NCBI RefSeq assembly: GCF_900496995.4
Contig: NW_024470383.1
Location: 124,001-188,000, forward strand
DNA length: 64,000 nucleotides
Direction: 5' to 3'
Source: Aquila chrysaetos chrysaetos
Lineage: Eukaryota > Chordata > Aves > Accipitriformes > Accipitridae
This document shows, in pieces, positions 22,681 through 34,160 of the stretch (position 1 is the stretch's first letter; each line of letters begins with the position of its first letter). The notes beneath the pieces were generated by a model. That model did not search any database, was not told the origin of the DNA, and was given only the letters and a program-made list of their open reading frames with translations. The position numbers were made by a program, and so were the translations under genes.

Positions 22681-23569
22681 CCCCCACCCCCCCCCCCCGC
22701 TCCGTGCACCCCAACACCCGATGCAAATCCGCAGCATTCCCCCCCCAGGTTTGCCCCCCCCACCTGCCTGCACACCTTGGCCAGGGTCCCATCGCTCTTC
22801 CTCAGCCCTTCGTCTTCCTCCGGACCCCTCCAGGTTCCCCCCCCCCACCCCCAAAAAAACACCCAGGAAAATCTGGAAAAAAACCAACCAAAAAAAACCC
22901 AAACAAAATTGGGCAAACAAGCCCAAAATTTGGGGATGGCCACCACCCAGGAATAGCAATATCCAGCCCCATGGGGGTAATGTGGGGGGGGCTGGGACTG
23001 TCCCCATCCCGTTCCCCGTCACACCTCGGCCTTCCCGGGCGCCCCTCCCCCTTCCTCCCAGCTCTATTTTGAGGCCCAAATCCTGCAAATCCATAATCCA
23101 AAGCCCCCCCAAATTGGAAAAGAATGAAGAAAAAAAAAAACCCAAAGCCCACCCCCCCCCAAATCCCCCATTTTCCCCCCATTTCCGCCCACCCACCTCC
23201 CCACTCCAGGGCAACCTGGAAACCACCATTGCCCAAACAGCTGGGGCTAGTACTGCCCCCCCCCTCCCAAATCCCCCCAAATCCCAAAAATTGGCTTTTC
23301 CGGCTCCGTTATTGACCAGTTTCTCCTCATTGCGAGGCCCCGAAGAGGGCAGTGGGATCCAGTCGGAGCCAGGAGGACGGCGGCAGACCAAATAATCCGA
23401 TTTTTTTTTGTTTGGAAAGGGTTTTATTGGGTCGAGGGGGTCCCGGCTCCGGGGGGGGGGAACAGGGGATGGGGGGGATGAGGGTCAGAGGGTGCAAAAA
23501 TTGGGGGGGGGGTGTTGCAAAAAAAATAGGGGGTTAAAAAAAAGGGGTGGGCTGGAAAAAAGATAGGCT

Positions 23570-24425
23570 GTATATATTAATGTATATACACTATATATCA
23601 ACTATGGATACACACTACAGTATATAGTGTGTATATGGAGAGTATATATAGCCTGTGTATATATTTAGTATACATAGTGTGTGTACATATACTATGTAGT
23701 ATATATACTGCATGGCATAGCATATTTACCACATAATATACATAACCATATGGTATATATACCATATAGTCTCTCTAGTATACTATACTAATAGTAGTAT
23801 AGTAGTATAGTAGTTATACTACTATATATACTAGCACTAGTACAGTATACATCATACACTAACACTGTATTATATATACTATACAAATAGTATACTGTAT
23901 GTGTTAGTGTCTATGTATACACACACACATACAGTGTCTCTCTGTATATATACACCCACACTACACTATACAGAATACCTACAGTACGCCATTAGTGTAG
24001 TTGTCCTGGTTTTGGCTGAGATAGAGACAACATATGATATATATGAGAATAGTACGTGTAGTGCAGTGTATCTATACATACTACATATAGCATACGTGGT
24101 GTATATATATACTACTATATATATACATATACTATATACTATGTATAGACACACTATAAACTATATATACAGTAGATATACTATATATACACACTATTGC
24201 TGTATTATGTATGTATATATTTATATATATGGACACACATTGTATACTATTAGTGTCATATACAGACTTTAGTGTATATATACACACTATATAGAGTATA
24301 TATATTATATATATACACACTATTTATGTGTTATATAGGTAGATATATTTATACATATATATGGATACTGACACACAGTATACTAGTAGTGTCGTAGATA
24401 GACGTTAGTGCATATATAGACACTA
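23570..24425. repeat. AT-rich TATA/CACA satellite, unit 2
   Basis: Near-identical copy of 9790-10680. The similarity of a sequence type that normally mutates fast supports recent duplication or gene conversion of the unit. Confidence 0.9.
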
Positions 24426-24534
24426 GATATCCTTTATACACCATCCACTATCCGCATCATAGACTGTGTATCCACTACATCCAGTATATAGAACAGCATC
24501 TCTGCTGTCTCCCCGCACACCCTCTCTGGATGCT

Positions 24535-24799
24535 CTACGCGCACGTATGACATCACACACACGTCATACACCCCCCATGGCCACCACCCCCCCGCCCGCT
24601 CACCTCTCTGGAGCAGCAGAGCACCGCTCCAGGCCCCGCCCACTGGTGGGCGGGGTCCGCGTACTGGGCGGGGAAATGGGCGGGGCCTGGCTCCTCCCTC
24701 CACTTTCCGCGCCGCATCTCGGCACGCGGGGCGCGTTCCGTCCCCCGTGTCCCCCCCGTGTCCCCCCCGTGTCCCCTCCCCGTGTCCCCCCCCAGCTCC
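24535..24799 (+). promoter_or_regulatory. Promoter region of IgSF copy in unit 2, with an extra GC box
   Basis: Same inverted CRE-like repeat and GC palindrome as unit 1. Between the palindrome and the last GC box it carries about 18 extra bases (TCCGCGTACTGGGCGGGG) that look like a local duplication of a GC-box block. Confidence 0.5.
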
Positions 24800-25383
24800 A
24801 TGGGGCCCCTCTGGGCGCTGCTGGTGGCGCTGACGCTGCCCCCGAACCATCCCCCGATCCGGCAGGTGAGCGGGGAAGGGGGTGCGGGGAGGGGGGGGCA
24901 CTTGAAACTGAATGAAACTTCGCTTCTTCTTCCCCCCCCCGCGGAATATCTCGGCTTTCTCTCTCCCTGCTTCAGCTGCCCTGCGCCCCCCCCCCCCGCG
25001 GCTCTTTGCTCCTCCCAAAGGCACCGTTTAGGGGGGGTTAATCTTTCTCACCCTCTCCCCTGCTTCCGCGGGCGGGGGGGGGCACACCCCATTTTTTGGC
25101 AAACCTCCCACAGGTCTTGATCCCGCCCCTCATTTTCTTCAGCAAACACCACCCCCTCGCTTTTAACACCCCTCCCCGGTTTTTTTACCCCCCTATTTTT
25201 TCGCCCCCCCCCCTTATGTTTTGAACCCCCAATATTTTGGGGTTTTTTTGCCATCCGGTCGGTTTTCTTTTGCCCCTCCACCCCCCCCTTTTTCTTTTTT
25301 TGCAAACCCACCTGTTTTTTGAACCCAAACCTACTTTATGCCACCCCCCCCATCTTTTTGCAACCCTCCCCGTTTCCTACGGA

Positions 25384-25981
25384 CTAGCGCAGCCAGCGGG
25401 ATTGTAACGTCGGGTATGTTCGTTCAGCGCCGGGCAGCACGGCGGGGAGTCCCACCAAAGTCGTGCGCCGACGCGGGAGTTCGCTTCGAGTTTATACGGT
25501 CGAGTGTTACCGTATACATGGCGTTTCGCAAATACGCCTATACGGTAGGCATTACCTATCCCCGCTTCATATTAATTAGCTCCGAGAGGTCATTTCCATA
25601 GTCTCCTCTGAACTGCCCTTGGGCAGTGCCTCCTTATGGTGGTCGGTCTGGTGGTCGTGAAGATGAAGGCTGTATGTCTTCTTCACGGTGAACTCTTACT
25701 TTCTGTACCTGCGCACACTCAGTTGTCCCTTGGCATTTGTCCAAATCACCAGGTCGGTCTTGGCTGGTTCTGGAGTCACTGCTGCTCCTTCTCAGGGACT
25801 ATCTCCTGTCCCAGTCAGCCGCAAACGTTAAGCACCACTTCTCATCCCCTTGGGCCATGTCTACCTCTATTGAAACTTCCTTAACCTCATTATAAGCTAG
25901 ATAATTATTACACAATGCCTATCTACATTCATATATCTACTGTATCTACTACGGTTTCTTTTGGTTCCCCGTCTCACTACA
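25384..25981 (-). mobile_element. Old LTR-like sequence A, unit 2
   Basis: Colinear copy of 11582-12175, duplicated along with the unit. Confidence 0.4.
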
Positions 25982-26055
25982 AGCCCCGTTCTTGCAAACT
26001 CCTGTATTTTCTTGCAACCCCCTTATTTTTTGCAACCCCCTGTTTTCTTTCCACC

Positions 26056-26765
26056 TGTGTACGGAAGGGTTAAAGCTGGAATTTTGGTCCGTGGATGAAC
26101 ACTGAGTAAGAGTAGATAACTAAAAAACGCAGTCAGCACAGGAACAGGGAGTTTTATCATCTGTTGTTTTGAAATGCTGACCGTGGGGGCTAAGGAGGTT
26201 CAGCAACGTTAGGGTAGGTGGTACATGCAATAATGGAGGAATACCAGGCACACGGCACATAATTTTGCTTACCCTTGCAAAGTCTTGCCGTTGGTTAGAG
26301 CACAGTGGATGGGACCGATGGATGAGGGTAATTTGCCGCGTGCGCAAAGCCCGGAACCAACAGAAGGGATGGTTACGGCATGTTGCAGCGCGCCTGGCCG
26401 GCAGGCACGGCGTCTCTGGGCTGCTTCTGATGCACGATGGGCGTGTTTTGCACTCGTGGCCGAGCAAGCGTCGAGAGCCCGTTGCTTGCAAATGTATAAA
26501 ATACCGGAGTTTTCTGAAGGGCGGTGGGTCGGCGTGCGGCGAGGGCCACCGGTGCCCTCCGTGGGGATGCCCGCGTAAAGCTGGCACCTACCGGACTGCT
26601 GGCCGAGCTCGTGGCGCAAGACGGCACAAGAAATGTACGGATGGTTCATCTTCACAGTCCTTGGGTCAGTATGGTAAATTCATTTTTTTTTTTAGCTTTG
26701 TAAGATACCCTTAGCGTAACGCATGTGTGTAGTTAATAAAAGGCTTGCTTTTTCCCTTATAGTCA
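26056..26765 (+). mobile_element. Old LTR-like sequence B, unit 2
   Basis: Colinear copy of 12251-12952, duplicated along with the unit. Confidence 0.4.
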
Positions 26766-28121
26766 GGTGCTGTGTGTGTGTTACCTTCTCGGGAATCCTC
26801 GAAACACCCTAAAACACCAACCACCCCCATTTTTTGCAACCAACTCTACTTTTTCTTTGCAACACCCCTATTTTCTTTGCAACCCCACCATATCTTTTCC
26901 AAACCCTCCTTCTTTTTTGCAACCCCCCCTATTTCTTTGCAACACCTCCTTATTTTTTTGCGACCCCCCATATTTTTTTTGCGACCCCCCCCCTATTTTT
27001 TGCGACCCCTCCATATCTTTTTGCAGCCCCCCCTATTTATTGCACACCACACACCCCCGACCCCCCCGCGTACCTTCCTCACCGCTCCCAAGTGAAATTT
27101 ACGGCTTTGCAACTTCTTCTCCCTCCAGCTAGCCGTGTCCCACCATCACCCGCCAACGTTCGCCAGGACAGTCAGGTCACAGTCCCATCAACTTCACCGG
27201 GAAGACGTTTCACACCTGCAAAACGCAACGGGACGCGGTGGGAGAGAACTTTTGCCCTCTGCCTGGGGAGACCGCTGCCACAAAACCAGCAGCGCCGTGG
27301 CTGGCGTCAGGCTGCGGGACGGGAAAACTGGAGCTCAGCAAAGCTTCGGCTGGAAACTACCGAGCCCAGGGCAGCTGGACAACACGCCTGCCTGGCGCAC
27401 ATCATCCTGCACGGTTGCGGGGAGCAGCCGGCCCGCGCACCCCAAAATCCACCGCTGCTTCCCTCGGAGTCCCGGGGGGCTTTCTTGGCCGAGTTGCTCG
27501 CCACACGTCTGCGCGCGCGTCTCCCGCGTGCGTCCGCGCGCAGCGGCAGCAATCGTGCGCGGCGCTGGAGAGCGCGTCTTTGCAAACCCCTTCCCCTGCG
27601 TCTTTGGATCAGCAGCGATCGCCCGCGCAGAAAGCGCGTGTTTTCCTCGCACCCCTCGCTCCGTCTTCGCGGTGCAGCAGCGATCGCGGGGGCACAAGCG
27701 CGGTCTTTCCTCGCACCTTTCCCTCGCGCCTTCGCAGGCAGCGGCCGTCGTGCGCGCGCGGAAAGCGCGTCTTTGCAAACCCCTTCCCCTGCGTCCTCGC
27801 ACGCGCCTTTCCCCGCGTTTTTCCCCTGCCTTTGCGCCCGCGCCCTCTCTGATTGCACAAACCGTCCCAGAACCGCAGCACGGCAAGACGCTTTTTTGCG
27901 CCGCGTGGGGTAAGAGCAAAAAAAAGGGGGGGATTTGGGGGGACACAATCAATATTAACCTATTTGTCCTCTTTTTCTTCCTGCAGAGCCGACGCCGTCT
28001 CCGCTCTGACCCGCGCGACGTCTCCCGAGCCTGCAAAATCCACCGGTTGACTGCAACCGTGGTGCAGGAAAATCCCATCCTCCCTGCCGCTCCTTGCCGC
28101 CGCAGCGCTCATTATTTTCTT

Positions 28122-31100
28122 TTTGTGATTGCAGGTTGGGTTGCTCCTGCCCCTATCTCGGCGTCTTTGCCGTCGCGATGATCGTCGCCGGCACCATCGC
28201 CTTCGTTTCGGCTTCGTGTACACCTGCGGCTCCGGGGATTTCTTCTGGGGGGGTCTGAGCTGCGTTCGCTGTTGCAACCCAGAAAGGAGAAGAAAATTGG
28301 AATTCCTCGGAGCAGGAGCCTCAGCCAGGGCAAAGCCCCGACCTGCAGCTCGACTTCGCAGTTGGTGTCTTCCTCTGCTTAACCAAAGCAGCACTTTTTT
28401 TAATGGCATTGTCTTTAGCCAAATCCGGCTTTTGCAGAAAAGGGGGGGGTGGGGGTGGGCAATGTAGCAGGAGGGGAGGGGAAGATTTTCCTTGCACTGA
28501 GTCTTCCCCAGCCTTAAGAACACTTTATATTAGCTAAAAGAGGTTAGATGATAGATATATTTATAACTTTTAGAAAACTATTTAATACCAGTTATTTATT
28601 TTTTTTCTGTTTTAGGACCATTTCCAGCTGCTCAGTTTTCCTTCCTTGAAATTTGGGAGGGGGGGGGTGGTTCCTTTATGCCAGCCAGTATTTATCAAAG
28701 GCAAATATTCTGCTTTTTTGTCTCTGTTTACATAGGAAAAAATACGGAAGAAATAAATTGGGTGCTCAAACTGAAGGGTTTTTTTCTCTGATATGTGCTA
28801 TGGAGATTAACAGTTATTTATTTGTTGATTTACTGTCTTGTGCTTTTGCCACTATAGTGTTTATTCTGCATCATCTTCTATAAATGGTTTTTCATATTAC
28901 CCGTCTGGCGTGATTATTTTTTTCTGCCACAACAAGGTGGGGTTTTTGCTGGAAACACTATGTGGGTAAATGGGATTTATTTCGGGGGGGGGTGGGTAAT
29001 AATTTTATATATTTATAATAAACAGCGTCACGGCTAATGAGCATCATTTGGGAATGCAAGGAGAGGAGGAGGGATGAAGGCTGAGCATCCTATGGGGGAA
29101 TTAATTGCAGAATTAATTTGTCCCTTGCAAGGATGACGCTGTTTAATATTCGTCTGGGGAATGGAAAACAAAAATCTGTATTTCTTTTTGCAGTGGCACA
29201 AAGGCAAAGTCCCAGTTTGAAACCAACTTCCCCCCATCAGAATTATTAAAAAAAATTCCTCCTGCCAGCAAAAAAAAAAACAGGAAGAAAGAAAGAAGTT
29301 TGGGGATATTTTCTTCCTCCTTTTGGGCCCCATACATTTTTTTATAATGGCATGTACAGTGAGGATGTGTGAGTTTTTCGCCCCATCCCCTGGACCCACC
29401 AGTGATGGGCACATGGGTGGGGACAGGCATAGTCACTATGACTCACAGCACAGACCAGAATGTGGCAAAATTCACTGGCGTACTGGGCAACGCCCTTTCC
29501 TGTAGCCCTGGGATTGATTTTTTCTTGTCAATTTTTATCGTGCCTGACCCTCGTTTTCATCTGCCGGGCTTCCCCCTCTTTCTTACTGCCAACCTCCTCC
29601 ACCCCCTCCTCACGCCTAACGCCTTCTGTAAGTCTAAACTCCTTTTTTTAGGAAAATAAAGAGCGGAAATAAAGAGAGAAGAGTTGGGGGTGGTCGAGTG
29701 GAAAATTCCGCACCGAGCAGCCTCTCGCACCCTTCGAGCAGGTACTGGGGGGGGCATTGTGTGCAAACTCATGGGTGCCCACCCATGGGTGCTCCTGGGT
29801 TGCGGGAGATGCTGCCATGAAGGCAGCTGCGATACAACCGTGTTCATCTCGCGTGCAGAAGGAGAGGAAGAAAAATAACACGTTTATGTAACAAAAAAAA
29901 AAAAGATACTTTTGGCAGAAAGCTGGAAAATTCCCTGCGATGCCACTGCAGCCAAGCCCCAAACCCAACGGGGGTTTTTTCCTTCCCTCCCCAGCCAGCC
30001 CAAGGCTTTGTGATACTCAGGAGTTTCTCCTCTTCCCTAAATCCTGTCTTTATCCCTCTTTTTTTTTTTTTTCCCCCTGCCTTATAGAAATATAGGGACA
30101 AACATGCTCAGAGCGGTAAGGGGGGATCTCTTCTTCACCACCCAACCTTTCATGCCAAGCAGCCAATTTGATCCCTTCCTATAAGGATGCTTTGCTCCAT
30201 TTATCATCCTCACTTTTAAGCATGAAGTTTTGTGGGTTTTTTTTTTGTAATAAAAGGAAATTATTTAAGGAAAAATTAAACCAAGTGACTTACCAGGATG
30301 CCTGGATGGGGGGGGATGCTGCCGCGGGGGCACCGCCCTGTCGTGACCTGCAAGTCTGGTTCCAAGACCATTAAAAAGTGCTGTCGCCAGCCCTAAAAAA
30401 AAAAAAGAGACAAGAATTTAAAAAAAATAAAATAAATCACCTGTGGGTTGCAGGGAATACAAGGTGCTGCCCCAGCACCTCTGCCTGAAGCGCTCGCGCC
30501 GTTTTCTGCCGACGTTTTGATTCCTGGCAGTGAGCAAAGAGGAAAAACCTCTCCTGAGGAAGGAAGAGGAGGACCGCAGGGGAGTTTCGGGGGCAGGCAG
30601 CCCAGCTGGCGCCACATGGATCCCCTTTTGGGTCAAATAATGAGAATATTCGTCATTTGTTAAATTTTTTCCCAATTTTGGTCTTTTTTTTTTTTTAATC
30701 CCCTCACCCATATAATTTTCCAGGGCTTGGGGGTAAAGTGAAAAAGCTTTTCCTTTTATCGTCATCTATGCTCGTCGGTCCTGCCCAAATCCGGCCGGCC
30801 AGACACGCAAAAGAAAGCAGAAGTAATTTTAAAATTGAAAACAAAAACAACTTCAGGCTGTAATTGAGAGCAGTAACAGAACTAGCCGCAGGGGGGTACC
30901 AGAGACTAAGACAGTTCTGGATGCACATTCGCTTCCTTTAAAAAGAAATTGCTTTGCCTGTTAAGTAGGAAAGATTTAATATATATTTTGGAGGGTTGTT
31001 TAGTTCTTTAGAGTTTTTGTAGCTTTTAAAATTTTTTTTAGGATTTTAGTTCTTTAGGTTTTTATATTTCTTGAGTTTTTTAGTTCTTCCATTCTTTAGG

Positions 31101-32476
31101 TTTTTATTTAATAACTCCCCAGACCAGCTGGATCCAGGGGGGCTTCTCAGCTCTGCAGGAAGCAGAAAAGCTTCCAAGACGGCTTTGATGCGAACAGCTA
31201 TCCCAACCCCGGCCAATGATTGAAGACCCGCGGCGATGTCCCTAGACCACATCTCACGAAGCCACTAAGAAAGCCTGGAAAATATCATTGCAACTCACCC
31301 AAAACTCGCTTTTCGGAGAGCACCTTTAACAAATAGCAGGTAGTCTTTAAAAAAAGGATCTGCTTTTTGGATGCTTGAGGCACTCAGCAATGCTAAAAGA
31401 TGCTCCAGGTTGGGCGGGAGAAGAGTTTTGTCTGTCAGCCCCTCACACTTCACCCACCTAAAGCAGTTTTTTTCCCCTCACATCGATGTGCAAAGGCTGG
31501 GAAAAACCTAAAATAAGAGGAAAGGGCAGCTACTGAAGCGTTTTCCACTGTGCTTCAATGGAAGCAGGTGATTAAGGGCAGCGCCAGAATAGGTTCATTA
31601 ACCAACAATAAATTTTTATTGCATATAGTCGCCACAAGTAATTACTCAGTCTGTAACAAATGGGAATAACGTATTGTGCAGAAAAAACATCTCAAAAGCG
31701 TCAGCTGCTTAAAAAAAACAACCACCTTTAAAACCGATGCATGTGAATTAAGCAGCGCCTGGTGCAATGAGACAGAACCGAAGAGAAATCACAAAATGCA
31801 GTAAAAAAAAGGGGGGGGGCAAAGTTTTGCCTGTTCATCCATCAATTTTTTTGAGATTTCTGGGAAAATTCCTCACTTGGTGTTTTCATTGCAGCTATTC
31901 CATCTCCGTCTGATGGATCCTGCAGGGGTGAATCCTGCGGGTTCAAGGCATGCGGGAAGACCAAAACATGCAGGTTGGGTTTTTTTTTTTCTTTGCTCTT
32001 TTCCTCAAAGAGGCCGATAAACACTCAGTATTTCCTCATTAACAGCAGAGATTTAATTCTAGGTCTTTTCCTATTATTAGGATATGTATATATATTAGAT
32101 ATAATTCTAGGCTTTTTCTCATTTTGTACTGTTTCACCTCAAATAAAGAAAGGGTGCGACAGTGCACATGTAACTCCATGGAAATGCAAGTGAGGTCTCC
32201 TAAGCCAAAAGCATGATATAATAAATTAATACCCCATTTTGCAACACTTTTGCAGGCAGAACGGGTCTGAAAAGCACCCAAAAAAGCCTGAATTTAAGCC
32301 CAAGCAGCCGCGCTTATCTAAACATCGAGGTGTGTTGGGATCCAGGGAAAGTGGATTTTGAGCTACAATATTTGAAGCATGTGTTTACCATGGGGAGGGA
32401 AATGGGCTGTAACTCTCAGCATTGTTGTTCAACCCGCACAAGCAATAATAGTAATAGCAATAGTAACAGTAACAAT

Positions 32477-32510
<34 letters not shown>

Positions 32511-34160
32511 GATGATGATGATGATGATGATGTGATAGATAGTGCCCTACTCCAGGTTAAATTTGGCTGTTTTCCAGCAGTAATTATGAAATTATTGCTA
32601 AACAGTTTGGGCGTCGTTTCTCTGATACTGCCCTCAGACCATCTTGTCTGGTGAAAAATCTCGCCAGCAGCCCAAGGGTGCGTTAAAAGCCCTCAAAAAT
32701 ACTAAATTTGGTTGTCACTGAGTGTTACACGATGCTAAAACAGCAGCTGATCTGAAGACGGTCCTTTCGCAGGGTGAGGATGCGCACGGAGGGGGAGCAG
32801 GAACCGTTTCCCCAGGGTCTGGGCTGTGCTGGGCTAAACCCTGTTGATCCCAGGAGACAGAGCTGCCAACTCCACGAGCCAAGGACATCCCCCATAATTC
32901 TGCCCCCCAAAAACCCTCACTTTGGTGAAACATTGCTGGGAGACCATCTGAGAAGACAGTGATCACCAAATTGCTGAAAGAGGAGAAACCAAAGGATTTC
33001 ATCAGTCCTGGGAAAAAGCTGGATCCTTTAGCTATTACTGCTAAATACCACTAAAAATTAAAGTGCTGCTAAAATCCTACTATCCTCACGTTGACACCTT
33101 CACCCACAGTCCCCAAGTTGAGATGCTCGTCAAAAAAAAGGCTCTCCTGGACGTTGTTGTCCGTGCAAATGTGTCAGCTTTCATCAAGATGAGATGCTTG
33201 AAAGTCTTTCCTGGACACAGCGTTCCATGAAAATGTACAGAGAAAACCTTCTCTTTTACTCCTCCTTTTTTTTAAAAAAAACCTTTTACACCTAACCTCA
33301 CTGGCATGTTAAGGCGAAGACGTCACCTTCTTTCTCCAACCAGTTGGAGCTGGTTGCTCCAACCTTGACTTGGCAGATCCTCCCCAATCCTGCCACTGTC
33401 CCACCCCCCGGAGCTGTGTCCTTGGAGAGAACAATCTGACTTTTGATGCGTGGAAATTTCTTCGCCTTCATCTTGCTCTTGATACAGAGCCACGTATGGT
33501 CACAGGTTGACTTGGCGGCTTTGCAGCTTAGGCTTTTACCGAAGACGAGAGCAGCAAATTCTTGGAGGTCTTGCAAGCATTGTCCATCCTTGCAGCATTT
33601 CCGCATACTCGTGAGGTGTCAGGAGGCTTTTCTCAGCCAACCAAGCCTGAAGGTTGCTGCTTTCACTTCACAAAAAGTGGGAAAAGAAAAAAGCCTATGG
33701 CATTTGCCCACTTTTCCGGTCGCACGGTGCAAGGCTGCAGACATCTTGCTAAGCTTCAGCCTCTAGAGTCCTTCCAGAGTCGTCGGTACAGCTACGGCTT
33801 TCCTCTTGCTCTGACATTTAATTGTGGTGGGGTTATGAATAAGTCATTACCAGGTGTGAACCGCAAGGGTAATTGCACTCAATTCCTGTGAGTAATCACC
33901 AGATACTTTTCCTTGGTCATATGGCAAAGTTGGGTTGGCAAATGCAGACACGTAATAACTTTGGTTCTTCTCAGCAAATTTTGGCAATAGGTTTTTTCTC
34001 TGAGTTTGCTTTTTCTGTGGGGTTTTTTTTGAGGTTTTTGTTTTGTTTCCCTACCGTGCACCAGGTATTTGGATTTAAGGAGCACTCCCTGCAGCCCCTT
34101 AGGAGCTGATGCAAAGGTTTTGAGCCCGTCTCGTCCCGTTGCTCTTGCTCGGGCTCTGCA
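28122..34160. repeat. Tandem unit 3, truncated at its right end
   Basis: This stretch is colinear with 1-6022 of unit 1 and 14263-20284 of unit 2. Identity stops abruptly after the shared string ending CTCTGCA: units 1 and 2 continue into a B30.2 exon, while here the sequence continues into the last exon of a CLEC2-like lectin gene on the minus strand. The array therefore ends inside a coding exon. Only the IgSF transmembrane exon, the spacer and the lectin relic of the unit are present. Confidence 0.93.
33415..33580 (-). pseudogene. Candidate C-type lectin terminal-exon relic, unit 3
   Basis: Copy of the 5280-5440 relic with the frame open (CKAAKSTCDHTWLCIKSKMK). It lies about 0.5 kb downstream of the stop of the CLEC2-like gene that ends at 34099 and on the same strand, so it could be a leftover of a second lectin copy. 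Confidence 0.3.

Larger units (their letters stand above)
14263..28121. repeat. Tandem unit 2 of the ~14-kb array
   Basis: This stretch is colinear with 1-14262. It is about 400 bp shorter, mainly because roughly 0.6 kb present at about 7325-7921 in unit 1 is missing near 21624, partly offset by small insertions. From about 19.5 kb onward it carries many one-base insertions and deletions relative to unit 1, far more than in its first 5 kb. Units 2 and 3 share several variants against unit 1, for example a short TA run near 18212/32086 where unit 1 has a long one, so they are probably the most recent pair. Confidence 0.95.
24800..28382 (+). pseudogene. Single-V-domain IgSF gene copy in unit 2, broken
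   Basis: All four exons are present in order: signal peptide (24800-about 24865, MGPLWALLVALTLPP), V-like domain (about 27129-27414), stalk (about 27987-28046) and transmembrane exon (28135-28382). Compared with 11010-14517 it has frame-changing indels in exon 1 (an insertion after LTLPP), several in the V domain (including loss of a G right after the acceptor and indels in the ACGTTTCACACCTGC stretch), one in the stalk that puts TGA in frame after PSPL, and more in the membrane exon. As written it cannot make the receptor. The high number of one-base indels in this part of unit 2 leaves room for consensus error, so it may be a real gene that is badly sequenced. Confidence 0.7.

Noticed and set aside
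1-34160. CRISPR-like reading of the regularly repeated C-rich arrays
   Set aside because: Repeats are degenerate, have no unique spacers of even size, and the genome is eukaryotic.
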